From DATLNF01 sp963765815 (GTDB lineage Bacteria > Actinomycetota > Actinomycetes > BP-191), in assembly GCA_963765815.1 (NCBI GenBank), contig CAVXXT010000005.1, positions 62,001 to 126,000 on the forward strand: a stretch of DNA of 64,000 nucleotides, in the 5' to 3' direction. The position numbers and the translations under genes are program-made. Shown piece after piece: positions 23,503 to 31,414 of the stretch. Below the pieces are notes generated by a model. The model had not been told where the DNA came from. It was given only the letters and a program-made list of their open reading frames with translations, and made no database searches. Positions within the stretch are counted from its first letter, which is position 1. Each line of letters begins with the position of its first letter.

Positions 23503-24351
23503 GTGCCGGAGCTGCCCGAGGTCGAGGTGGTCCGCCGCGGACTGCAGCGCGGCGTCGCCGGCCGGCGCATCGTCGAGGTCGAGGTGACGCACCCCCGCGC
23601 CGTACGCCGTCACGTCGCGGGTCCGACCGACTTCGTCGACCTGCTGCGTGGTCGACGCGTCGAGAGCGCAGAGCGGCGCGGCAAGTACCTGTGGCTGCCG
23701 CTCGACTCGGGCGACGCGCTGACCGGGCACCTCGGGATGAGCGGGCAGCTGCTGGTCGTCCCCGCGGACAAGCCGAGCGAGAAGCACCTGCGGGTCCGCT
23801 TCCGGTTCGACGACGACGGACGCGAGCTGCGGTTCGTCGACCAGCGGACCTTCGGCGGCCTGCAGGTCGTGGCAGGCGGCGCCGCGCTGCCGTCGACCAT
23901 CGATCACATCGCGCGTGACCCGCTCGACCCCGAGTTCGACGACGCCGACCTCGTGACCCGGATGCGACGCAAGCGCACCGGCGTCAAGCGGGCACTGCTC
24001 GACCAGACGCTGCTCTCCGGCGTCGGCAACATCTACGCCGACGAGTCGCTGTGGCGGTCACGACTGCACTTCGACCGGCCGACCGAGAAGCTCACGCGCG
24101 CAGCAGTGGTCGAGCTGCTCGGGCATGTTCGGGACGTCCTGCGCGAGTCGCTCGACGCCGGCGGCACCAGCTTCGACGCGCTCTACGTGTCGACGGAAGG
24201 CGTGTCCGGCCTGTTCGAGCGGGAGCTCGCGGTCTACGGCCGCGAGGGCGAGCCGTGCCCGCGCTGTGGCGCGCCGATCCGGCGCGCCCACTTCATGAAC
24301 CGCTCGTCGTACTTCTGCGCGCGGTGCCAGCGCGCGCCTCGATCGCACTAG
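23503..24351 (+). CDS. mutM: Formamidopyrimidine-DNA glycosylase
   Basis: A 282-aa base-excision repair enzyme that removes oxidised purines and cuts the abasic site. GTG 23503 gives the required MPELPEVEVVRRGL start, whose proline becomes the nucleophile after Met removal. Seen: the lysine in RGKYLWLPLD, GVGNIYADESLW (H2TH), and the zinc finger CPRC/CARC with the DNA-contacting arginine region. Its last 59 bp overlap the 3' end of the opposite-strand ATP-grasp gene. Confidence 0.96.
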   Translation: MPELPEVEVVRRGLQRGVAGRRIVEVEVTHPRAVRRHVAGPTDFVDLLRGRRVESAERRGKYLWLPLDSGDALTGHLGMSGQLLVVPADKPSEKHLRVRFRFDDDGRELRFVDQRTFGGLQVVAGGAALPSTIDHIARDPLDPEFDDADLVTRMRRKRTGVKRALLDQTLLSGVGNIYADESLWRSRLHFDRPTEKLTRAAVVELLGHVRDVLRESLDAGGTSFDALYVSTEGVSGLFERELAVYGREGEPCPRCGAPIRRAHFMNRSSYFCARCQRAPRSH

Positions 24352-25195
24352 CCATCCGCTGCGTCGCCACGTCGCTCAGCGCGAAGAACAGGCACGGCTC
24401 GACCAGCTCGACCTCCATCAGCCGCGGCGCTCCCTCGTCGTCACGCACCATGTCGACGCGGGCGTAGAGCAGCTGCGCGGCGCCGCCCGGGACGGCTGCC
24501 AGCACCTGCTCCGCGACCGCCACCTCGTCGTCGGCCGGCTCGGCGCGGACGCTCTCCGCCCCGATGCCGGTCGTGAGGTACGGCGGCCGTCGTACGGCGT
24601 GAGTCAGCTCGCCGTCGACGAAGAGCATCGACCGCTCGCCGGTCGACTCGACCGCCGACTGGTACGGCTGCACCATGACGTCGCGCGTGGGCAGCACCCG
24701 GTCGGCGAGCTCCTGCACCGCGCTCATCCCGGCGGTTCCACTGCGCAGCGTGTCCTCGGCCGCCGCCGAGACCGCCGGCTTCACGACGACGTCCGTCCAG
24801 CCTCGATCGCGCATCAGCGCCGCGATGTTGGCTGTCGACCCTGCATCGAGCCACGCCGTTGGCACGACCGGGACGCCGGCGTCGGCGAGCTCGCGCAGGT
24901 AGCCCTTGTGGGTGTTCCAGTCGACCACCGGCGCGGGATTGAGCAGGACGCTGACGTCGGCCAGATGACGAGCCCACGCGACGTACGCCGGCCGCCGATG
25001 CCAGTAGTCCCAGGTGCTGCGGATGACGACCAGGTCGAAGCCGCTCCAGTCGACACCCGGGTCGTCCCACGCCGGTGTGGCCACGTCGAGTCCGCGGTCG
25101 CGCAGCAGCGCCGCGACCGGCTGGTCGTCAGTCCACAGGTCGGGCAGTCGCGTGCACGTGGCGAGGGCGACCCGGGGGTGCGAGAGAGTCGGCAT
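24293..25195 (-). CDS. ATP-grasp domain protein (RimK-like)
   Basis: A 300-aa protein of the ATP-grasp superfamily. Seen: the N-terminal pre-ATP-grasp segment with DLVVIRSTWDYWHRRPAY, NTHKGYLRELADAGVPVVPT, the ATP lysine in DVVVKPAVSAAAEDT, VMVQPYQ, and the Mg-binding LMEVELVEPCLFF (E-x-E). Related proteins ligate amino acids or make small peptides, but the substrate here cannot be assigned. The gene runs against mutM and their coding 3' ends overlap by 59 bp, so the C-terminal 19 residues are constrained by both strands. Confidence 0.85.
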   Translation of the reverse strand: MPTLSHPRVALATCTRLPDLWTDDQPVAALLRDRGLDVATPAWDDPGVDWSGFDLVVIRSTWDYWHRRPAYVAWARHLADVSVLLNPAPVVDWNTHKGYLRELADAGVPVVPTAWLDAGSTANIAALMRDRGWTDVVVKPAVSAAAEDTLRSGTAGMSAVQELADRVLPTRDVMVQPYQSAVESTGERSMLFVDGELTHAVRRPPYLTTGIGAESVRAEPADDEVAVAEQVLAAVPGGAAQLLYARVDMVRDDEGAPRLMEVELVEPCLFFALSDVATQRMASAIEARAGTARRSTTSGS

Positions 25196-25236
25196 CCGAG
25201 CACGCTAACCCGGCCTGCACCGTGGAGACTGGTGCG

Positions 25237-25551
25237 GTGACCGGCGATCCCGCTGCCCCCGGCGGGGCTGCTCCTGAGGATCCGGTCCGGCTGACCGCGT
25301 GGGTCCGCGGCCGGGTCCAGGGGGTGGGCTTCCGCTGGTGGACCCGTGCCCGAGCCCTCGAGCTGGGTCTCGTCGGGTGGGCGAGCAACCTCGACGACGG
25401 CCGGGTCGAGGTCGTGGCGGAGGGGCCGCGGGCCGCGGTGCAGGCGCTGCTGGGCCATCTGCGCGACGGGCGCACACCCGGCCAGGTGACGCTGGTGACC
25501 GAGCGATGGAGCTCACCGAAGGGTGATATGTCCGGGTTTCGTGAGAGATGA
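25237..25551 (+). CDS. acyP: Acylphosphatase
   Basis: A 104-aa enzyme hydrolysing acyl phosphates. Catalytic arginine in VRGRVQGVGFRWWTRA (about residues 23-38) and catalytic asparagine in GWASNLDDGRVEVVAEG. A 17-residue Pro/Ala-rich N-terminal extension precedes the domain. The mutM-acyP-smc neighbourhood is common in actinomycetes. Confidence 0.93.
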   Translation: MTGDPAAPGGAAPEDPVRLTAWVRGRVQGVGFRWWTRARALELGLVGWASNLDDGRVEVVAEGPRAAVQALLGHLRDGRTPGQVTLVTERWSSPKGDMSGFRER

Positions 25552-25640
25552 GAGGTCGGATTCCGTAACCTGGCCGTGATCTGGGCCTTGACCCTCGCCG
25601 GGCGCCGTGTCACTCTCGAAGACACCCCGCACGACACCGT

Positions 25641-25674
25641 GTCACACGTAAATGCACCCGGGTCACACGGAAAT
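25641..25674 (+). repeat. Direct-repeat pair GTCACACG-K-AAAT
   Basis: GTCACACGTAAAT (25641-25653) and GTCACACGGAAAT (25662-25674) match at 12 of 13 positions and are spaced 21 bp start to start, about two helical turns. A weaker GTCAC is at 25609. They lie 30-63 bp before the small coiled-coil gene. The GTCACA half-site resembles published mycobacterial MtrA sites; this is inference. Confidence 0.5.
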
Positions 25675-25703
25675 CTGGCTCACCACAGCGGAGGAACACC
25701 ACG

Positions 25704-25886
25704 ATGGCGAAGGCACTGCTCGGCCACGTCGGGATCGCTCCAGACCCCCGTGCGACCGCGGAGATCCGCCGGCTCCAGCTCGTGATCAAGGAGCTCGAGG
25801 CCGAGGTCGCCGACCTGCGCGCCACCCACGAGCTCGAGCGGACGCTGAGCCTGTCGGCCGCCGCCCCGGAGCCGGCCTACAGCTAG
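25704..25886 (+). CDS. Small conserved coiled-coil protein upstream of smc
   Basis: A 60-aa protein starting MAKALLGHVGIAPDPRATAEIRRLQ, with a short coiled coil (residues 19-45, LQLVIKELEAEVADLRATH) and a hydrophilic tail. ATG 25704 follows GGAGGA. Similar small proteins with a MAKALLGHVG N-terminus are, to my recollection, conserved in Streptomyces, but no function is known to me. It has its own T-tracted terminator and a repeat-containing 5' region, so it is a separately regulated single gene. Confidence 0.75.
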   Translation: MAKALLGHVGIAPDPRATAEIRRLQLVIKELEAEVADLRATHELERTLSLSAAAPEPAYS

Positions 25887-25903
25887 TCCCGCACTCGGCA
25901 ACA

Positions 25904-25931
25904 GGGCGCCCCCGACGGGGCGCCCTTTTTT
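25904..25931 (+). terminator. Intrinsic terminator with T-tract
   Basis: Stem GGGCGCCCC (25904-25912) / GGGGCGCCC (25917-25925), 4-nt loop, then six T (25926-25931). It is the only classical U-tract terminator noted in this window. Confidence 0.9.
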
Positions 25932-26038
25932 CTGCTCCCGGTACGTCGGAACACCCCGCCGCGGGCGGTACGCTTCACCCGGACTTCCCTCCGCTACGAC
26001 CTCACGCCTGTCTCGTACGGCGTCCGGGAGTGCTGCGC

Positions 26039-29000
26039 GTGCACCTCAAGAGCCTCACTCTGCGGGGCTTCAAGTCCTTCGCCACCGCGACGACCCTGCG
26101 CATGGAGCCGGGCATCACCTGCGTCGTCGGGCCCAACGGGTCGGGCAAGTCCAACGTCGTCGACGCCATTGCCTGGGTGCTCGGCGAGCAGGGCGCCAAG
26201 GCCCTGCGCGGCGGCAAGATGGAGGACGTCATCTTCGCCGGCACGCCCGGCCGGCCCGCGCTCGGTCGGGCCGAGGTGACGCTGTGCATCGACAACACCG
26301 ACGGCGCGCTGCCGATCGACTTCGCCGAGGTGACGATCTCCCGGCTGATGTTCCGCTCCGGCGAGAGCGAGTACTCGATCAACGGCACGACCTGCCGGCT
26401 GCTCGACGTCCAGGAGCTGCTCAGCGACTCGGGCATCGGCCGCGAGCTGCACGTCATCGTCGGCCAGGGCCAGCTCGACGCGGTGCTCGCGGCGCGGCCG
26501 GAGGAGAGAAGGGCGTTCATCGAGGAGGCGGCCGGCGTCCTCAAGCACCGCAAGCGCAAGGAGAAGGCGCTCCGCAAGCTCGAGGCGATGCAGGCCAACC
26601 TCACCCGCCTGACCGACCTCACCACCGAGCTGCGCCGTCAGCTCAAGCCGCTCGGGCGGCAGGCCGAGGTGGCGCGGCGCGCGGCGACGATCCAGGCTCA
26701 GTTGCGCGACTCGCGACTGCGGCTGCTCGCCGACGACCTGCTCGCCCTGCGGTCCACGCTCGCGGCCGAGCTCGCGGATGAGGCGGAGCTGCTGGCCCGT
26801 CGTACGGCGGTCGAGGCCGACGTCGCCGACGTCGCTCGCCAGGAGGCCGAGCTCGAGGCGGCCCTCGCCGAGGACGCACCGCTGCTCGCCCGCGCGCAGG
26901 AGACCTACTACCGCCTCGCGTCGCTGCGCGAGCGCTTCCGCGGCACCGCCGACCTCGCCGCCGAGCGGCACCGCAACCTCTCCACCGACCTCGATGCCGA
27001 GTCGCGGCCCGGCCGCAGCGCGGAGGAGCTCGAGGCCGAGGCCGTGGAGGTGCGGGCCGAAGAGCAGCTGGTCCACGCGTCGCTGGCCGACGACCAGGCT
27101 CGACTCACGGACGCCGAGGCCGCGCGCGCGTCGCTCGAGGCGCGACTGCGTGACGAGGAGCAGGCGCTCGTCACCGCCGTGCGCGCGCAGGCGGACCGGC
27201 GCGAGGGACTGGCCCGGCTGATCGGCGAGGTGGGCGCCCTGCGCAGCCGCGTCACGGCGACCGAGGAGGAGATCAGCCGCCTCGCCGCCGCCCGCCAGTC
27301 CGCGGTCGCGCGCGCCGACGAGGCGCGGGCCGAGTTCCTCGCGGTGCAGCACCGGGTCGTCGAGCTCGAGGGCGGCGAGCAGGGACTCGACGAGCGGTAC
27401 GACGCGGCGAGCGGCGCGCTCGCCGACGCGACCGTCGCCGTCGAGCAGCTGGTCGCCGAGGAGCGTGAGGCCGAGCGGGAGAAGTCGTTCTGGACTGCGC
27501 GCCGCGAGGCGCTCGAGATGAGCCTCGCGCGCCGCGACGGCGGCGGCGCGCTGCTCGACGCCGCCGACCGGGTGCCCGGCCTCCTCGGCACGGTCGCCTC
27601 CTTGCTGTCGGTGCAGCCAGGTCACGAAGCCGCGATCGCGGCCGGGCTCGGCGGCCTGGCCGACGCCGTTGCCGTCGACGACGCGGACGGCGCCGTCGCG
27701 GCGCTCACGATGCTGCGCGCCGAGGACGCCGGCCGCGCGACGCTGCTGATCGGCGGCGCGCCCGCCGACGCTGTGTCGAATCCGAACCTGCCGCCCGGCG
27801 CGCAGTGGGCACTCGACCTGGTCACCGCTCCGGACCGGCTGGCCGGCGTCGTCCGCCGGATCCTCGGTCACGTCGCCGTCGTCGCCGATCTCGACGCGGC
27901 CCGCGACCTCGTCACGGCGCACCCGTCCTTGACGGCCGTCACCGCCGCCGGCGATCTGCTCGACCGTGACCGCGCGATCGGCGGCGGCACCGCGGGGCAG
28001 TCGCTGCTCGAGGTGCACGCCGCGGCCGAGGAGGCGGCGGAGAAGCTCGCCGACGCGACGATGAAGTCCGAGCGGCTCCGGTTCTCCCTGGCCACCGCGC
28101 GCGCCGACCTCGACCGGCTGCAGGTCGAGGTCGACGAGGCGCTCGAGACGCTGCACGACTCCGACGCGAAGATGGCCGCGGTCGCCGAGCAGCTCGGACT
28201 GCTCGGCTCGCGTCAGCGGGCCGCAGCTGACGAAGCCGCGCGCGTCGAGCGGGCCATCGCCGAAGCCGAGGCGGCCCGCGACTCCGACCGCGAAGGCCTT
28301 GCGGCCCTGGAGGAGCGGCTCGCCGCCGCCGAGGCGAGCGGCGACTCCGACGAGGAGCCCTCGACCCACGCCCGCGACGCGGTCGCCGCCGAGCTCACCG
28401 CCGCCCGCACGACCGAGGTCGAGGTGCGGCTCGGCGTGGTGGCCGCGCAGGAGCGGGCTCGGGCCCTGGTCGCGCGGGCCGAGAGCCTGGAGCGGTCCGC
28501 GCAGGCCGAGCGTGACTCACGTGCCCGGCTCGCCGCGCTGCGCGAGCGGCGTGCCCAGGGGTCGATCGTCGCGGCGGCGGTCGCCGAGGCGGCGGTCGAG
28601 GCGCTGCGCCGGATCGAGGTCTCGCTGGCGGCGGCGACCGCGGAGCGCGAGGCGGTCGAGGTCGCTCGTCGCGCCCACGAGTCCGCGCTCGGCGACGTGC
28701 GCACTCGCCGGCGCGAGCTGGCCCGCGAGCTGGAGGGGCTCACCGACGTCGCGCACCGCGACGAGGTGGTGCGGACCGAGCAGCGGCTGCGGATCGAGGC
28801 GCTCGAGGGTCGCTGCGCCGAGGAGTTCGGCGTCGACCCGGACACGCTGGTGGCCGAGTACGGCCCGGACGTGCCGGTGCCGGCGTGGCCGACGCCGGCC
28901 AAGGACGGGGGCGACGACCTCGAGCCGGGGGAGCCGACGCGGTACGACCGCGACGTCGTCGCCAAGCGCGCCGCGACCGCCGAGCGGCAGCTCACGCTGC

Positions 29001-29614
29001 TCGGGCGCATCAACCCGCTGGCGCTGGAGGAGTACGCCGCGCTCGAGGAGCGCCACGCATTCCTCTCGACCCAGCTCGAGGACCTGAAGGCGACGCGGCG
29101 CGACCTGCTCACCGTCGTGCGCGAGGTCGACGAGCGCATCCACGAGGTCTTCGCTGCGGCGTACCACGACACTGCGCGCGAGTTCGAGCAGGTCTTCCAG
29201 ATCCTCTTCCCCGGCGGCGAGGGCCGACTCGTCCTCACCGACCCCGACGACCTCCTCACCTCCGGCATCGAGGTCGAGGCGCGGCCGCCGGGCAAGAAGG
29301 TCAAGCGGCTGTCGCTGCTCTCCGGCGGCGAGCGGTCCCTCACCGCCATCGCGCTGCTCTTCGCGATCTTCCGTGCGCGTCCCTCGCCGTTCTACGTCCT
29401 CGACGAGGTCGAGGCGGCGCTCGACGACCGCAACCTCGGCCGGCTGCTGACGATGATCGAGGAGTTCCGCGGGACGTCCCAGGTCATCGTCATCACCCAC
29501 CAGAAGAAGACGATGGAGATCGCCGACGCGCTCTACGGCGTGACGATGCGCGGCGACGGCATCTCGCAGGTCATCTCCCAGCGCCTCCGCGAGCCCGAGG
29601 ACGCCCGCGCCTAG
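26039..29614 (+). CDS. smc: Chromosome segregation ATPase SMC
   Basis: A 1191-aa SMC subunit that with ScpA/ScpB organises and separates chromosomes. GTG 26039 gives MHLKSLTLRGFKSFA. Walker A GPNGSGKSN is at residues 31-39. A long coiled coil (about 165-500) leads to the hinge (about 500-680, VPGLLGTVASLL), a second coiled coil, then the ABC signature LLSGGERSL, Walker B FYVLDEVEAALDD and the D-loop near the C-terminus. A large opposite-strand ORF covers its 5' two-thirds but is a codon-bias shadow. Confidence 0.97.
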   Translation: MHLKSLTLRGFKSFATATTLRMEPGITCVVGPNGSGKSNVVDAIAWVLGEQGAKALRGGKMEDVIFAGTPGRPALGRAEVTLCIDNTDGALPIDFAEVTISRLMFRSGESEYSINGTTCRLLDVQELLSDSGIGRELHVIVGQGQLDAVLAARPEERRAFIEEAAGVLKHRKRKEKALRKLEAMQANLTRLTDLTTELRRQLKPLGRQAEVARRAATIQAQLRDSRLRLLADDLLALRSTLAAELADEAELLARRTAVEADVADVARQEAELEAALAEDAPLLARAQETYYRLASLRERFRGTADLAAERHRNLSTDLDAESRPGRSAEELEAEAVEVRAEEQLVHASLADDQARLTDAEAARASLEARLRDEEQALVTAVRAQADRREGLARLIGEVGALRSRVTATEEEISRLAAARQSAVARADEARAEFLAVQHRVVELEGGEQGLDERYDAASGALADATVAVEQLVAEEREAEREKSFWTARREALEMSLARRDGGGALLDAADRVPGLLGTVASLLSVQPGHEAAIAAGLGGLADAVAVDDADGAVAALTMLRAEDAGRATLLIGGAPADAVSNPNLPPGAQWALDLVTAPDRLAGVVRRILGHVAVVADLDAARDLVTAHPSLTAVTAAGDLLDRDRAIGGGTAGQSLLEVHAAAEEAAEKLADATMKSERLRFSLATARADLDRLQVEVDEALETLHDSDAKMAAVAEQLGLLGSRQRAAADEAARVERAIAEAEAARDSDREGLAALEERLAAAEASGDSDEEPSTHARDAVAAELTAARTTEVEVRLGVVAAQERARALVARAESLERSAQAERDSRARLAALRERRAQGSIVAAAVAEAAVEALRRIEVSLAAATAEREAVEVARRAHESALGDVRTRRRELARELEGLTDVAHRDEVVRTEQRLRIEALEGRCAEEFGVDPDTLVAEYGPDVPVPAWPTPAKDGGDDLEPGEPTRYDRDVVAKRAATAERQLTLLGRINPLALEEYAALEERHAFLSTQLEDLKATRRDLLTVVREVDERIHEVFAAAYHDTAREFEQVFQILFPGGEGRLVLTDPDDLLTSGIEVEARPPGKKVKRLSLLSGGERSLTAIALLFAIFRARPSPFYVLDEVEAALDDRNLGRLLTMIEEFRGTSQVIVITHQKKTMEIADALYGVTMRGDGISQVISQRLREPEDARA

Positions 29615-29660
29615 AGACAAGACCCAGCCGCCTCGTTTCGCATGAGGTGTCAGCCGCAGG

Positions 29661-29666
29661 GATAGT
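29661..29666 (+). promoter_or_regulatory. -10-like GATAGT before ftsY
   Basis: GATAGT ends 8 nt before the GTG at 29675 and no SD is present, consistent with a leaderless start. Confidence 0.3.
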
Positions 29667-29674
29667 GACTCCTC

Positions 29675-30991
29675 GTGCTCGAACTCATCCTCGCCCTGCT
29701 CGCCCTCGTCGCTCTCGCCGTCGCCGGCCTGGTGACCACCCGGGTACGCCGACGTCCCCCGTCCGCGCCGCCCGGACGACCGTCGACGACGACGGCGCCG
29801 CCGCCGCGGCAGGCCGAGCGGCCGAGGCCGGACGCCCAGGGCGTCCGCGACCTGATGCGTCCCGCCGCACCGGCTCCCGCACCGGCTCCCGCGCCGGCCG
29901 CGCCGGCACCGCAGGCGGCGGACACGCCGGTCGAGGCCGCGCCGACGCCCGAGTCCGTTCCGGCCGCGCCGGAGACCGTCGCGGTTCCGATCGAGGCGCC
30001 CGAGCCCGAGATGCCCGAGCTCGAGGAGCCGGCGCTCGAGGTGCCGGCGCTCGAGGTGCCGGAGCCGACCGCCACCCGGATGATCCGGCTCCGCTCGCGG
30101 CTGGCCCGGTCGCAGAGCACGCTGGGCCGCGGGCTGCTCACCGCCCTGTCGCGGGACACCCTCGACGAGGAGGCGTGGGAGGACGTCGAGACCGCGCTGC
30201 TGACATCGGACATCGGCGTCGGGCCGACCCGCGAGATCGTCGCCTCGCTGCGGACCAAGGTCCAGGTGCTCGGCACCCGGTCACCGGACCAGCTGCGCGC
30301 CATGCTGCGCGACGAGCTGGTCGCCGCGATCGGCGACCTCGACCGCTCGCTGCACACGCTGCCCAGCGGCGACAAGCCGGCCGTCGTCCTCGTGGTCGGC
30401 GTCAACGGCACCGGCAAGACCACGACCTGCGGCAAGCTGGCCCGGGTCCTCGTCGCCGACGGCCGCTCGGTCGTCCTCGGGGCGGCCGACACCTTCCGCG
30501 CCGCAGCCGCCGACCAGCTCGCGACCTGGGCCGGTCGCGTCGGCGCGGAGGTCGTCCGGGGGCCGGAGGGTGGTGACCCGGCCGCCGTCGCCTACGACGC
30601 GGTGCGGGTCGGCGTCGAGCGCAGGAGCGACACGGTGCTCATCGACACCGCGGGCCGGCTGCACACCAAGACCGGCCTGATGGACGAGCTCGGCAAGATC
30701 AAGCGCGTGGCCGAGAAGCTCGGCGCGATCGACGAGGTGCTCCTGGTCCTCGACGCGACGACCGGCCAGAACGGCATCGTCCAGGCCAAGCAGTTCGCTG
30801 CCGCCGTCGGCATCACCGGAGTGGTCCTGACCAAGCTCGACGGCACCGCCAAGGGCGGCATCGTCGTGGCCGTCCAGCGCGAGCTCGGGATCCCGGTCAA
30901 GCTGATCGGCCTCGGCGAGGGCCCGGACGACCTCGCGCCGTTCGACCCCGGCGCCTTCGTCGACGTGCTCCTCGCCGACGAGCTGACCTGA
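29675..30991 (+). CDS. ftsY: Signal recognition particle receptor FtsY
   Basis: A 438-aa SRP receptor GTPase that docks SRP-ribosome complexes at the membrane. Residues 1-22 are a hydrophobic anchor (MLELILALLALVALAVAGLV), as in actinobacterial FtsY. Residues about 30-130 are a Pro/Ala/Glu-rich linker with PAPAPA and LEVPALEVP repeats. The NG domain starts near residue 140: GVNGTGKTTT (about 241-250), DTFRAAAADQL, DTAGR, TKLDGTAKGG and GLGEGPDDL. The partner ffh is 7 kb downstream. Confidence 0.96.
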   Translation: MLELILALLALVALAVAGLVTTRVRRRPPSAPPGRPSTTTAPPPRQAERPRPDAQGVRDLMRPAAPAPAPAPAPAAPAPQAADTPVEAAPTPESVPAAPETVAVPIEAPEPEMPELEEPALEVPALEVPEPTATRMIRLRSRLARSQSTLGRGLLTALSRDTLDEEAWEDVETALLTSDIGVGPTREIVASLRTKVQVLGTRSPDQLRAMLRDELVAAIGDLDRSLHTLPSGDKPAVVLVVGVNGTGKTTTCGKLARVLVADGRSVVLGAADTFRAAAADQLATWAGRVGAEVVRGPEGGDPAAVAYDAVRVGVERRSDTVLIDTAGRLHTKTGLMDELGKIKRVAEKLGAIDEVLLVLDATTGQNGIVQAKQFAAAVGITGVVLTKLDGTAKGGIVVAVQRELGIPVKLIGLGEGPDDLAPFDPGAFVDVLLADELT

Positions 30992-31083
30992 CCCGGCGGC
31001 AGTCGGTCACCGTGTGACCACAGCGCGTGACGTAAGGCGACTGTCGTCCTTGTGGCACCCATGACCTGGGTACGGGCCACGAG

Positions 31084-31275
31084 ATGACGACCACCGCCGG
31101 TCATGCCAGAGCCTCCACCGCGGCGTACGACGCACGCCGCGAGCGCCTGCGCCGGCGCGAGGAGCTGCTGCGGCAGCGGGCCGCCGAGAAGGGCTGGCGC
31201 GAGCGCCTGCTGAGTCGCCGGTCGGCGTACACGCAGGCGCGCCGCGACTGGGTCCGCCACCTCCTGGAGCGTTAG
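31084..31275 (+). CDS. Small basic hypothetical protein
   Basis: A 63-aa Arg-rich, helical protein (MTTTAGHARASTAAYDARRERL...), unrecognised. It ends in RDWVRHLLER, followed by a short hairpin. Third-position G/C content and the isolated position between ftsY and amt are compatible with a gene, but composition alone can produce such an ORF here. The GTGAC and GGTCAC words upstream (31005-31037) may belong to it or to nitrogen control. Confidence 0.4.
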   Translation: MTTTAGHARASTAAYDARRERLRRREELLRQRAAEKGWRERLLSRRSAYTQARRDWVRHLLER

Positions 31276-31286
31276 CCGCCCACCCT

Positions 31287-31305
31287 CGTCCCCAGGACGG
31301 GGACG
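31287..31305 (+). terminator. Short hairpin before the GlnR box
   Basis: Arms CGTCCCC (31287-31293) and GGGGACG (31299-31305), 5-nt loop, directly after the small ORF stop and before the amt regulatory region. Confidence 0.4.
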
Positions 31306-31309
31306 GTTG

Positions 31310-31347
31310 TTCACCCGCCCGAAACACGCGGGGAACGCCTGCGAAAC
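31310..31347 (+). promoter_or_regulatory. GlnR box upstream of amt-glnB-glnD
   Basis: TTCAC (31310-31314), 6 nt, GAAAC (31321-31325), 6 nt, GGAAC (31332-31336), 6 nt, GAAAC (31343-31347). This matches the actinobacterial GlnR pattern gTnAC-n6-GaAAC repeated twice, with both b-sites perfect. It lies 68 nt before the amt ATG, so nitrogen-limited activation by GlnR is the natural reading. Confidence 0.8.
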
Positions 31348-31414
31348 AGACCCTCGGCACAGTGACGTATCGCGCCATCCGTTGATGGCGCGCCGTCACG
31401 GCTCGAGGAGGGGT

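Noticed and set aside
25576..25785. 69-codon ORF in the region before the coiled-coil gene
   Set aside because: It spans the direct repeats and overlaps the start of the real gene in another frame; no SD or domain.
25994..28369. 791-codon opposite-strand ORF covering the smc 5' part
   Set aside because: It is a GC-bias shadow of smc: Arg/Gly/Leu-rich with no domain, and smc itself is unmistakable.
31005..31019. GGTCAC-CGT-GTGACC palindrome after ftsY
   Set aside because: The arms are only 6 bp and no clear target gene follows; it is not called as an operator.
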